Positions 32,845-43,945 of a stretch of 64,000 nucleotides of DNA are shown here, piece by piece (positions within the stretch are counted from its first letter, which is position 1; every line of letters starts with the position of its first letter). The position numbers were made by a program, and so were the translations under genes. Origin of the DNA: Hypericum androsaemum (Eukaryota; Streptophyta; Magnoliopsida; Malpighiales; Hypericaceae). The notes beneath the pieces are model-generated. The model was not told the origin of the DNA and searched no databases. It saw only the letters and a list, made by a program, of their open reading frames with translations. The stretch spans positions 12,983,176 to 13,047,175 of the forward strand of contig OZ023187.1 of the NCBI GenBank assembly GCA_963995505.1, given 5' to 3'.

Positions 32845-33300
32845 AAAAGGCGTGTAATTAACGGCAGAGACAGATTATAATGATGTGGAGCTTACAGCGG
32901 AATGAGTAAGATGGATTGGTGGCAAATTGGAAGATTAGTAAGGTACAAGTGGAACGTTCAATGCCGGAATTGAGTACATAACAAGAAACATATATTGGTC
33001 GGAAACTTTTTAAGTTCAAGATCTCTGTAATACAATTCAAAAATGTTACCACTTGAAGGTGATTCGAGTTGTGTCAGATTATACAAAGAGTGACTAGATC
33101 TTAACATAGCTATTTTTTTTATGTGTTCAGACTCAAATTTTGTTGTTGCAGTAAAGTAACACCTTACCGCTTGATCTATGTTACCCATGTTACATAGATC
33201 AATGAACTAGCTTAGAACAGTAGCAAGGAGGGGTGACTGGGCCTCATCAGGCCGTTTCCAACCAACATTTCTAGCCCACGTAGTAGCTATCCGCAAATAG
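32845..33300. repeat. Duplicated block, copy 2 (partner at 14840-15250)
   Basis: Homologous to 14840-15250: shared runs include CAGATTATAATGATGTG, GGTGGCAAATTGG, TTGGTCGGAAACT and CCCACGTAGTAGCTATC. Closes the second copy of the duplicated GATA flank on its right side. Confidence 0.85.
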
Positions 33301-34684
33301 TAATTGCAATGTGTAGGATCTAGTTAGAATCGGTAGGACCGAGATCTTTACATTCTTTTTCTAGGATGGAACTATATCCTTGCTATTATCCTCTTTAAAA
33401 AGAGGATCCGGGCAGGATATGCGTCCTAAAATACTGGTCAATATTAGGATCGACCCGTGGGTACATAGTATTAAAAAAAATTACAAAAAATTGATCTTCA
33501 TAATCTAAGTTAATATGTAATTTTGTAAGTTAATTAAATATATTTTGTATCCAACATTCTACCACTGTTATCAATCTCAATTATTTAAACACGAGGAATT
33601 GAAATGCTCTTGATTGACTTATAAGTGAATAGATAGACTTCCCTAGACAATAAAAAATAAGTAATGAACCTCATACATAAAAATAACTAATTGTCCGTAC
33701 GTTTAAACAAATAAAAAGAAAATTAAATGGTTAATTTTTTGTCCATGATGAAATAGTTAAAGGTTCTACATTCGTAATAAACCTCATACATGAAATTTTT
33801 TCACCACATTCGTTATAGGTTCTCTTTATCTTGCAACATGTTTTCTCATTCAAAAAAAGATTTCACTTATTTTAATTATTCAAAAGAATATAAAGATTTC
33901 AAATTGAATTAGTTTGATACATAGAGAAATTTGGGGCACAAGTTGCAAGACTGACGAAGGCAAAAAGTTTTGTGATTTTTGTTGGATGGTCTTTTAGGAG
34001 AGGCTAGAAGTTTTGAGAATTTTAGATTTTGTAGATATATATATTGGTCTTAGGATCCCGTCAGAAACTATCACAATGAAATTGCTTAGTCATCACAAAA
34101 AACTATCATAAATTTTCAGTTAAATTAACAGTTTACTTAAAATCAAAGAGGTGTTTCAATGTTAATTTTTTGTTTATTAGTATTTTATACATGCAGGTTT
34201 ATGTATGTCAAATAGATGTTGAAAAAAATTACATAAGAATGCAATTATTTATAAGTAATATTTTATATAGTGTTACTATTTCCGCCATTCTATTATTGAT
34301 ATTTTTAGAAAGTCTTAAGTGATTTGATTGGTGTTATTTTTACCAATAAGGTGCACCTATTTTTCTGGTACACATTTTGAAAGAATTCCAAAGTTAAATG
34401 TGCTTAGTTCGGAGTAATTTAAGAATGGGTGATTTTTTTAGGATATGAGTGAGTGAGTATAAAGCACAGTTGAAAAAACTCATGTTGATCTATGGAGATA
34501 GTCAGTCGGATCACATGGTGATGGCGTTACAATATGGTGTATTTTTTGGTTTTTAGGTAATAATTAGTATTTTAGTTAATTAATAATTATAATCGTATAT
34601 TTTTTTAACAAAGTTCAATATAAACCATCAACTGATCCGCCAAGCGAGAGCCCGATAATGATCAAGCCGCTCGTTTGGTTGACC
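33301..34684. other. Intergenic AT-rich DNA, no gene seen
   Basis: No coding sequence. 33400-33470 holds a more GC-rich patch (AGGATCCGGGCAGGATATGC) that may be a transposon scrap, without visible boundaries. Confidence 0.5.
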
Positions 34685-34697
34685 CACTCAGCTTTGA

Positions 34698-35955
34698 AAT
34701 TTTTTTAGGTATAAAAGTGGCGCGTAGCTTATATAATAAACGAGTTACAGATACAAAGAAAAAAAATACATAGACAAAAGATAAAAAAAGCCGAGCAAAA
34801 AACGAAAGCTAGTCTGATTGCAGCAGGGTGGCATAGGGGGACTGAATGATGGGCGATCAAAAAGTACGAAAGCCAACGACCGGGGCAAATTCTACTGAAA
34901 TAAATTTTGGCTAATAACCTCAAGACAAAGTCAAGAGGGCATCTGAATGCATACGAGATACACTCAGATGAGAGCCAAGGTCGACGTAAATCGACCGAGA
35001 CAAGGTTCTCCACCCGCAACCATCGAACAAGCAACGATATCCGAAAGGAAATCAGATCTAAGCAAAAGCAGAAAAACAAACGCGAGAACTCGACACAACC
35101 ACTAAACAGCTGTGGCTCGGGAGAAAAAGCAACAACAAAGCAGATACGACAAAGCCAAAGCAAGTGGAATCCACCTACAAGGTACCCGAGTATAAAGGCA
35201 GTACAAAAAAGCACGTAAAGACGAAAACAGAAAAGCAGGAAAAAAATACAAAAATAAGAGGGACCTAGAGCCGACCGGGGAGGAGTTCTGAGGCGACCAT
35301 CCTCCCCGGGGACCGCAGGCGACCTCAAAAGGGCCCAGCCGTGGAGATCAAGCCAGGCTAGGCAGAAAGGATTGAAAGCCGAGCACGTAAAGCGAAGGTG
35401 CCGAGAGGATCGGGACTCGGCGGGCACCAGGACTAAGAGGACTGAAAGCCGAGCAGGGATGTGATGGCGATAGAGAGCAGGTCACGGGGAGCAACGGAGA
35501 GACGACGGGGACCTGAAGGTGGCAGAGAGCAGAGCAAGCGACTGAGAACGACGAGGGAGGCGACAGAGGTGAAGAGCGGAGGCGACGGTGGCTGAGACGA
35601 CGACGACGACGGAGAGCAGAGCGAGCGACGATGGCGACTGAGACGACGGCGGAGGCGAGCGATGAGCAGCGACTGAGACGGAGAGCGGCGGAGGAACGGC
35701 GATGGCGGCGATGAGCTGGAAGGGAAGCGGTGACGGCAGTGACGAGCAGGAAGGGAGGCGGAGACGGTAGGGGAGCGGCACTTGAGCCGAGGTAGAAGAG
35801 GAAGAAGAGAGCTCCACGAAAAAATATATCTAGATATTTTTTGAGGGAGAAAGAAGCACCACTTTTTTTTTTGGAAGGGAGAGAAAACCAACACTCAACT
35901 TTGTAGTTTTTTCTCCCTTCCAAAAAAAAAGTGGTGCTTCTTTCTTCCAAACCAA
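34698..35955 (-). mobile_element. Non-autonomous non-LTR retroposon, copy B, with inverted 5' end
   Basis: Flanked by a 13-bp target duplication CACTCAGCTTTGA at 34685-34697 and 35956-35968. An A-rich tail on the minus strand (TTTTTTT near 34700) marks the 3' end. It shares blocks with copy A: a minus-strand tail region ending in TTACTCG/CCTATT...TATA, the segment around 34945-35010, and AAAATATCTAGATATTTTT near the 5' side. The GC-rich 35400-35800 part gives long Ser/Arg-rich open frames that are composition artefacts. The rightmost 95 bases form an inverted repeat. Confidence 0.7.
35849..35943. repeat. Inverted repeat at the 5' end of retroposon copy B
   Basis: GAAGCACCACTTTTTTTTTT with GGAAGGGAGA on the left pairs with TCTCCCTTCC and AAAAAAAAAGTGGTGCTTC on the right, arms about 35-38 bp around a 20-base loop. 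Because it lies inside the target duplication, a 5' inversion (twin priming) during retroposition explains it best. Confidence 0.85.
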
Positions 35956-35968
35956 CACTCAGCTTTGA

Positions 35969-36339
35969 CCTTGGAGTGTCCTAAAAAATAAGCTTTTACC
36001 TTGGAGAGCTTATCCGAATATCGTTTAAAGAGTTCAACCGCACCTTGATGCACGAATACCATTGTCACATCGTTATAAAGAAAAAAAGTGAGTCAACAAG
36101 GAGGTACATGGAAGTTTCCATGTGTTCTACTTTCTCTTTCTTCACATAAATTAATAATTCCTTCTCTGTGAACCCTAACACGCAAAGTTTCCATGTGTCG
36201 TTTTCACCAGCTAATTGCTCCATCTATGATTGGAGTTAATTTTATAGTGGTTATGTATAGATCAATATTGGTTAAAATAGATCATGGAGAGGTTTGTCAT
36301 GCATTGAGATTCTCCCAATTCAAATCATATAAGTAAATT
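35969..36339. other. Intergenic DNA, no gene seen
   Basis: AT-rich, with no supported coding or repeat structure before the satellite-like array begins. Confidence 0.5.
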
Positions 36340-37835
36340 TAGTGATTATGTGAATCTTATGCGATTTAATATTATTAAGGATTGAAAAATGAAAACACAA
36401 TATTATTGGAATTAGTTGACTTAATTGGTGTCTAGATATCAAGATAATTAATCTATTATCAATCAATTTATTTTTTAAAATATTCTTATATTTCACCAAC
36501 AAATGGAATAGTTAACAAAAAATATATATTAATTAACTTACCATCTGGCAATATATTTTCTAAAAATTTATCATATATCAAAAAAATATAAAAAATTAAA
36601 AGAAATTAGGACAAAACGAAAAATATCTAAGTAACTAAGGTTTGAAAACACATCAATATTTAGATTAGTTGCCTAATTTAATCTATCAATAATCTATCTA
36701 TTTTTCTAGAACAATCTTAAATTTCACCCACAAATGGAACAATTAACAAAATAAAATTCATTTTATTGCCCTATCTTTAGCAATCTATTTTCTAAAAATT
36801 TATAATATATCATAAAAATATAAATAATTAGAAGAATTAGACACATATTAAAATCACATCATCGATTAAAAAGATAAATATTTAAGTAATTAAGGATTAA
36901 AAACACATTATTATTTAGATTAATTGGCAAATTTTATCCCCGAATACCAAGTTAATTAATCTATCATCAATCAACCTATTTTAAAACATTCTCGGCAAAT
37001 GGAACAAGTGAAAAAAAACCCATATTATTTAGCCTACCGTTGAGCAATCTATTTCCTTAAAATTTATGAGATATCACAAAAATAGATACAATTGGAAGAA
37101 TTTAGACACATAAAAAAGTACTTCGAATACAAAAAAGACAAATATTTAAGTAATTAAGGATTGAAAATTTTAGATTGTTGTCTAAGTTGGTGTCCGGATA
37201 TCAAGTTAATTAATCTATCATCAAACGATCTATTTTCTAAAATATTATCATATTTTACCAACAAATGGAAAAATTAACAAAAAATCATATTTATTAACCT
37301 ACCAATGAGCAATCTATTTTTCTAAAAAAAATATTAGATATCACAAAAATAAAAACAATTAGAAGAATTTAAACACATATTTAAAGTTCGCCGTTGACAT
37401 ATGACAAACATTTACGTAATTATGGATTAAAAATACATCAATATTTAGATTAGTTGGCTAAGTTGATGTTTTGATATCAATTTCATTAATTTATCATCAA
37501 TCCATCTATTTTCTAAAATATTTTGAAATTTCACAAAAAATGAAATAGTTAACAAAAAACCCGTAATAATTACTTACCATCTAGCAATCTATTTACTTAA
37601 AATTTATCAAATATCACAAAAAATAGAAAAAATGAGAAAATTTTAGACACATGTTCAAATTATGTTGTTGACACAAAAGACAGACATAAAGTAATTAAGG
37701 ACTGAAAACACACTAATATTTAGATAGTTTGGCTAAGTTGATATTGGAATATCAAGTTAATTAATCTATCCTCAATCAATATATTTCCTAAAATATTCTT
37801 ATTTTTCATCAACAAATAGAACAATTAAGAAAATT
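36340..37835. repeat. AT-rich satellite-like tandem array, monomer about 230-275 bp
   Basis: Five to six diverged monomers. Each contains, in order, AAGTAATTAAGGATTGAAAA, TTTAGATTAGTTGGCTAAGT, ATCAAGTTAATTAATCTATC, TCACCAACAAATGGAA and AATCTATTTTCTAAAAATTT variants. The last marker recurs near 36557, 36787, 37050, 37313 and 37588, giving spacings of 230, 263, 263 and 275. No coding potential. Confidence 0.88.
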
Positions 37836-38006
37836 AACTTTTTTGGAGGTAAAGTTGCAACCTTTAAGCTCTTAGTTTGGAAATTGGAAAAAATATCGAA
37901 TCTTTCTACATTCCCAATTTGATTAAACCCTAATTCCCAAAAGATAAACTCATTGTTTGTCTATACTATTATTCATCTTCAACCTCACCTCGTCCTCGTA
38001 CACCGA

Positions 38007-38434
38007 ATTGTCAGTGGTGGTAGCCAACCAGCTCGACCAATATGGTTGCCATAATCCTCGTACTCGTTTGGGTAATCGTCTTCCGAATTATCAGTGGTGG
38101 TAGCCGAACCAAATCGAGGATATTCGTAGCCGCTGTCGTCCTCGTCGTCCTCGTCCTCGTCGTCGTCCTCCTCCTCGTCCTCGTCCTCCTCCTCGTCCTC
38201 CTCAACCCATTCAGGACGAGTTTATTCAAAGTCATTGTCCTCCTCGTTCTCAATGTCTTCTTCCTCCTCCATCGAGTACACCACCGATTCCTCTTCCTCT
38301 ACTTCCTCGAACTCTACTGAGTCCTCTTCATCGGAAGATGTGTCCGGCATAAAGCGACAGGGGCTCATATTTTGCTCGAACTCCATGTTGTGTAATTTGT
38401 GGGTAATGGAGCAAAAAAAGTATAGACTACACAA
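38007..38434 (-). pseudogene. Relic of a gene for a highly acidic protein
   Basis: Minus-strand ATG at 38434. The first 70 residues start MEFEQNMSPCRFMPDTSSDE and are mainly Glu/Asp/Ser. After one in-frame stop near 38222 the same frame continues as a long Glu/Asp run and then SGYEYPRFGSATTDNSEDDY to about 38011. The Asp/Glu run is encoded by GAG/GAC repeats. A short sequence (CAGTGGTGGTAGCC) is repeated at 38011-38024 and 38091-38104. I do not recognise the family; a retroelement or pararetrovirus leader protein and a host acidic nuclear protein are both possible. It is a broken frame unless the stop is a sequencing or allelic difference. Confidence 0.4.
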
Positions 38435-38664
38435 ATAAAAATGATGCTTTCTTTAAAGGTATTAATTCCTCTCATTGTGGTGTAAATGGTCTCAAGGAAT
38501 TAACCTTCCAGGATACAAAGTCTATGACACAAAATTCGTAAGTTACACTCTCAATAATTTCTTGGAGCAAGAACTCGCAAGTTTGACATACTCAAATATA
38601 TTTAGAAAGAAGAAAGAAGTTGCAAATGAGAGTTTCATATTCAGTGTTGATAGCTCTCGAACGA

Positions 38665-38685
38665 ACTGAGTATTTATAGATACTC
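38665..38685 (-). promoter_or_regulatory. TATA box upstream of the acidic frame
   Basis: CTATAAATACTC on the minus strand (plus-strand view GAGTATTTATAG), about 240 bases before the ATG at 38434. Between them lies an AT-rich leader without other long frames, so this looks like a real, possibly retroelement-derived, core promoter. Confidence 0.5.
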
Positions 38686-38699
38686 AAGGGTTGCACCCG

Positions 38700-41460
38700 A
38701 AGGGTATTAACCATTGTCTGAAGAGAGTCGTTGCACCAAAAAGTTGTGATACCTATTCTGCTATTATAAATTATTTTTATGTAATCTCCAATATTATAAA
38801 TTTGTCTAGCTCATTTTTCTTGTTTGTATGGTACTGCTGGGCTTATTTCAGACCCAATTCGGATCCCTTGGGTCTAGTTATCATTTCTTGTGATATGCTT
38901 TGTTATTAGGTCATAGTATTAGTCCATTAATATTTTCTAGTTAGTTTTATTAGTTACTTGGCCATTAAATTTCTGCTTTTCTATTTAGAAAAGAATATTT
39001 TTTAAGAGATAACCTTAGGACTAGCTAATCTATCATCAATTCAACGAGAATCATTCAAACATATTCTATAATTTTATTTAATTATCGTTAGTTATTAGTT
39101 GTTTTTATATTTATTAGTTTTACGTTCTAGTTTCTCACAAAAACACAATTGTCTTCTATAGTATAACGTCCTAGTATCTTCCATTACATCCACAACTACA
39201 CATTAATTAAGAGTTTATTAATGCCGAATCTCTTACAGAGGCAGTTTACTGAGTGATGCCTTCTCTATTCTTAATATCAAATTTATAGTATTCTTCTAAA
39301 TCAATAAACCAGCTCCTCTGTTGGTTTATATTATATGTAGTTATACAGTTTCCGTTCTACTATATAAGACGAGATATACAAACCTTTATTGTACACTCAA
39401 AATAAGTCCCCTACTAAGTTAGCCTCCAGAGGTCGACCAGTATTATTCCTGGTTCAAGTTAATCAAGTAAGTACCAATTTTTCTAGTTTAATCAAGAGTT
39501 TTTGAATTCAAGTCATTAGGAATATACCAGTGTTAACTATCTATTGAGAGAGTTTTGCCACATTTTAAAGGATCTTCTACCTGGTCCGAACCAGGAGTAA
39601 TTGATGCAATGGATATCCGGATGTTAGTTAATATGAAAAGAATTTAATCAAGTCCAATAGTCTTCCAGTATTATTAATAATTTGATGTGCTCCTGAAAGT
39701 ATGCGGTCCCAGAATTTGGATAAAAAATACTTATGGTCACTAACTATTTCTTTTTCCATGGTCACTAAACTATTTCTTTTTCCTTTATGATCATCGATCT
39801 ATACTAAGTTACTCAAGTATAGTCACTCTTACCATTTTATGGTCATCCATCTGTACTAACGTACCCTGAATTTCAACTAAAGAAAAGACGGCTCCTTTTA
39901 TAATTGTGGGCTGCATTTTGTAGAATGGACCACAATATATGGGCTGGCTTATCCATAATGGACTTATAGGTGGCCCAATTCCTATAGCTGAATGCTAAAA
40001 ATGAACACCTTTTGCTTTCAGTGGAATGTTATTTTATTGTTTGTTGACGTTACAATTTTATCTTATTTAGTCGCAGCTTACAGATATATTTTAATAAATT
40101 ATAGTTAAGTTTTACATTCATTTTACCTTACTCTAAAGTCTGACATATATTCTTTTTTTTTTTATCGTTCTTGGAGAGACACCATCGTTGTCTTAATTTC
40201 TATCAAAATATTCTCATGGTAAATTAATTCTTGCAATGAAGTAACATTAGTCTAAACATATTTTTTTATGTTTTTTCTGATGGTTTTTTCTGAAGATGAA
40301 CTTTATATGTCACATAGGTACAGAGTACTCCGCCAAGTTTTGAACGCCCGACCAGGTCAAGGGCTCTAACACTTCATTTCATTTTTTCCAATTTTGGGTT
40401 TTAGCTTGCACACGTACATAGGTTCTCCAACGGTCCAAGATTCTGAAAATGGCCAAATTGCATGAAAATCTTTTAGTTCAGTTATGATCCACGGTCACAA
40501 GCAAATAGTCTTTAAACTGTTGAAAAAAATGATTTTGGGGATTTTTTTTTCTATAAGGACATAATTACGATGACTAATTTACCTTCAAGCTGTGTGAGAC
40601 TTTTAAAAGTTGCAAAAAAATTTTAACAAATATTTGACATTACTGCATTCTCAATGACTTGAAATCTTTTAGTTAAGTTAAAACAAAGCCTTATTATTTT
40701 TTGAAATACCTTTCTCACTAAATCGTATATTTAAAAATATTACCCTTATTATTTTTTGAAATACCTTTCTCACTAAATCGTATATTTAAAAATATCATAG
40801 TAAAATCAAACGACGTGATACAAAACTTAACATTTACCTTTAAAAAAATTTGGTGAAGACAAATGATGAGAGTTTGCAACCAAAACGGGCCAGCTAGGTA
40901 GTTGCTTTTTGGTCCATAACTTATCACCAATAAGGTCACATCCTCCCTCCAACTTATGACAATAGGACACAAGATGCACACACATTATGTCGGTATCAAT
41001 GTCGTCTCCTCAACAACCGTATGCCAAATTGTCGTTGCTCATTATTCTGTCTTTTGTATTTTTTTTTTACTTTTGGTTTAGGCTATGGTATTTCAAGTGT
41101 CATCCCCTCCACATTTGTGAGACTTAACTCAAAAAAATTTTAAATGAATCTAATTTTCTTAGCAGTTAGATTTTTTTTTTTGACTTTGTGTAGCTCTAAA
41201 TCCGTCCTAATTCTTTTGCTGTAAATGCACAGAAGCAGTTGACATAAAATTGTCCAATCTGCTGTTTTGATGTTCTGTGTCGGTTTTGATGTTGTCATCT
41301 AACCAACACTAAGTGATGGTTCGCTGGTTGATTGCTACTTCAATTGGGTATGATTTTGGGACCGACCGTTTCTCCCACGAGATTATACTTCGGAGCCTCC
41401 AATGTTTTCATACGGTGTGGATACATATAATATAGTGCGGAGCATATACATCATTTCGAC
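38700..41460. other. Intergenic DNA, no gene seen
   Basis: AT-rich. A plus-strand CTATATAAGACG at about 39360 could be the TATA box of an LTR remnant, but no LTR pair or coding part was found. 39735-39785 contains a short tandem ATGGTCACTAA(A)CTATTTC twice, and 40690-40800 a 55-bp tandem duplication listed separately. Confidence 0.45.
40690..40800. repeat. 55-bp tandem duplication
   Basis: TTATTATTTTTTGAAATACC and the 35 bases after it occur twice in direct tandem (about 40690 and 40745 starts), essentially identical. Non-coding. Confidence 0.9.
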
Positions 41461-41558
41461 ATTTCATACAAGCTAAGAGAAAGAGCAATTAAGAAAGAAA
41501 TGACTCTCTAATTAGTCATTTCTTTCTTAATTGCTCTTTCTCTTAGCTTGTATGAAAT
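41461..41558. repeat. Perfect inverted repeat, 45-bp arms, 8-bp loop
   Basis: 41461-41505 (starting ATTTCATACAAGCTAAGAGA) is the exact complement of 41514-41558 across the spacer CTCTAATT. No mismatch in 45 positions. If transcribed it would fold into a long hairpin. No MITE-type ends or target duplication were noticed at its outer borders. Confidence 0.95.
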
Positions 41559-41935
41559 TATTTCAAGAAGAGGATTGAGATTGAATAGATAAAATATGCT
41601 CGAGAATGTGTAGTACGCTCTTTTTGATGCAGTGATATGAAGATTTACATTCACGTGCAATTTTAAAAACGAAAAATCCATTTGAGAATTTCTCTTATAT
41701 TCCGGCATCATCCATGTCCAAGAATAACTACTTTTATCAAAATTCACAAAGAAATTGTATAATAAAAATATCATATAGTTTTTGGATTTTTCTTGGATGT
41801 ATGCCTTGTGTAATTTAGTTACGTTGTCGCAAATACCTCCGATGCCAACCAGTTGGAAAAATATAGAATGATGATCAGTCTTATAGGTATCCCGCAAAAG
41901 AATATAGGATAATTACTGTGAGAATCATGGTTTTT

Positions 41936-42425
41936 GGTAAAATAGACGTTAGTGACCCTGTAGTTTGCCTACTGATTTTTTTAGCCCATATAGTTTAGTT
42001 TTTATTATACTCTCGGGTCCTTTGTTGATGTCAACGATCAATTTTTTTAAGTAAATAACTCAAATACTCTTTAAAAATATATATATAAATCAAAACAAGT
42101 AACTCTTTGTCTCCGGCGAACTTCGACTCGCCGTGTCTAAACAAACCCACAACGATCCAAGAAAAATCCACAAAAGCAATCGATCTCAACAAACAATTAA
42201 CCCACAAAACCACCTCCCTTTCTCCAGATAAGCACCGCCGGGAAGAGGTCCTGCACCACCGGCGACACCCTCCAGAGCTGTCCACGTGGCAGCCTCGGGA
42301 AGAGGTGGTGCTCGAGCTGGAACTGCAACCCGCCGTGGAATCAATCCATCCACTTAGGGCACGAGATGTCCACCGTCTCCGCCGTATTATCCCAAAGAAT
42401 ATTATGGATGAGAATTGGTTATAGA
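41936..42425. mobile_element. Truncated Mutator-like element carrying a desaturase fragment
   Basis: The left end has the same architecture as the other Mutator-like elements (GGTAAAATAGACGTTAGTGACCC, TTTTTATTATACTCTCGGGTCC, TTGATGTCAACGATCAATTTTTTT). The latter part is close to the minus-strand right end of the element at 8589-9750. GC-rich captured sequence follows (42220-42405). No right inverted repeat is found before unrelated AT-rich DNA begins, so the element is truncated. Confidence 0.65.
42223..42405 (-). pseudogene. Captured fragment of a sphingolipid delta-8 (front-end) desaturase
   Basis: On the minus strand the frame reads TVDISCPKWMD, a stop (42341-42343, where the family has Trp), then FHGGLQFQLEHHLFPRLPRG and LWRVSPVVQDLF. 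The QxxHH-type third histidine box (QFQLEHH) and the flanking WMDWFxGGLQ / HLFPRLPR are hallmarks of plant cytochrome-b5-fusion delta-8 sphingolipid desaturases. Only about 60 residues of the C-terminal part are present, with no b5 domain or first two histidine boxes, so it is a non-functional exon fragment moved by a Mutator-like element. Confidence 0.85.
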
Positions 42426-43179
42426 GAATATACAGTCGTATTTTTTTTTTATTAGTCTAAGGAAAGTATACTAATGAATGCTTGTTTCACAATGCAAATA
42501 ATCTGAGAGAAAAGTGAATACACTCAATATGGATTCAATTCTTAATCGGGTGGAGGAGATCGATGGTATCTTTAGCAGTTACTTAATTATTATTGAGATA
42601 ATTTTTTGTCATATAATTAGAGAATTTAAAATACGTATTTCAAATTAGGAAACCACGGGGTAGTAGATTGGATTTTAACCAATAAAAACTCGCCTCGGTT
42701 GGCTTGAAACGAAATTTATTTGTGCTTATTGTTGCGAGTAGTTGGCTTGAAACTCGCGATATTTTGGGCAACTGTCTCGTGATACGATACAGTAACTTTA
42801 ACCGTGGTAAGAAGAGGGACATGTTTCTTGGTCATCAGGAAGCAAATATAGTAATAATAAATAAATATAACAAACTTGTGGAGCGTGTCCGATGTCATTT
42901 CAAAGGATTTGTTTACATTTTTTGTTTTGTTTTTTTTGTTGGCTTGCCGATTTGGAAAAACAAAACAGGGACCCACCCACCTCTGAAAATCTGTAAGTAG
43001 GAACTCACAGTAAAAAATTGGAGGGAGGAAATAAAAAAATGGAAAAGATATAGGAAGGAAGGAAGAATCCATTAAAGTTTATCCAAAAATTAAAATAACT
43101 AAGAAATAAATAATTAAATACAAGAACAAAAACAGAGAAGGTCCTCCCCTGCATAAACCAGTAGAGAAAAAAAACACAC

Positions 43180-43184
<5 letters not shown>
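42426..43184. other. Intergenic DNA upstream of the ARF gene
   Basis: AT-rich, no gene seen. TGTCTC, the core auxin-response element, occurs at about 42773-42778 (AACTGTCTCGTG), but a single hexamer is weak evidence. Confidence 0.4.

Positions 43185-43240
<56 letters not shown>
43185..43240. repeat. (GA)n microsatellite in the ARF upstream region
   Basis: About 27 uninterrupted AG units roughly 700 bases upstream of the ARF start codon, within the probable promoter or 5' leader. Confidence 0.95.
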
Positions 43241-43245
<5 letters not shown>

Positions 43246-43945
43246 GATTTTGGAAGGTAGTGGGGATTATATATTTATTAGAGAAGAAAGGGTAAAGACA
43301 GAGAGGAAGGAAGAGATGAATTATAAAAGTTGAAGAAGCTGCTATGTGGTTTGCTGATCCCAAGTCCCACACTCCAGATGACAATCAACTCTTTATAAAT
43401 TTCTCTCTCTCTCTTGGTTGGCCACTGTTGTATTTTTTTTGGGGGAAAAAAGATTGTCAGATAAGTCAGAAACCTTGGCAGGGAAGTGGAGGAGGAGGGA
43501 AAAAGCATAAGTAAGCTTTCAAGCCCACCACTCCTTTTGTGTTCTGGGTTATTAGTTATTGTCCCTCCTACAAAGGCCAAAGTTAGCACTTTCTTGGGTT
43601 TTGGCATTTGGTTGGGTCAGAAATCTTTGCCTGTTGCACTGTTAAAGTTCCCCTTCCCTCCCCATTTGATTTCTTGTCCTTCCTTTTCAGTTACTCCTCA
43701 GGGAAAGGCTGACCCTTTTTTAGGGATTCCTCCTAGAGTAGCTGGAGGAAACAAACATTTAAAGAGACAAAAAAAAAACAGGTAAAGCTCTAGCTTTTAC
43801 TCTACTCTTTGGTCATTAATGTAACAGAGATTATTTTTGTTACATTTTGAGGTCCATTTCATCTGCTTCTTTTGTTCTTCTTGTGTTGTGTGTGTGTCCT
43901 TCTTCCCAGGTTTCAAGTTTCAACTACCCAAAAAAACAAAAAAAA

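Noticed and set aside
35348..35950. Long Ser/Arg/Pro-rich minus-strand frames
   Set aside because: Product of GA/GC-rich repetitive DNA in the non-LTR retroposon; three frames are open at once and none shows a domain.
39350..39600. Possible LTR remnant with CTATATAAGACG
   Set aside because: No second LTR, target duplication or coding part could be found; kept only as a note under the intergenic entry.
41508..41897. Minus-strand frame of about 129 residues overlapping the palindrome
   Set aside because: Part of its end is simply one palindrome arm, it has no ATG near its start, and I recognise no family.
43847..43945. Upstream in-frame start for the ARF protein
   Set aside because: Would add a hydrophobic leader unlike any ARF. 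The start at 43946 gives the conserved SLDPQLWHACAG opening.
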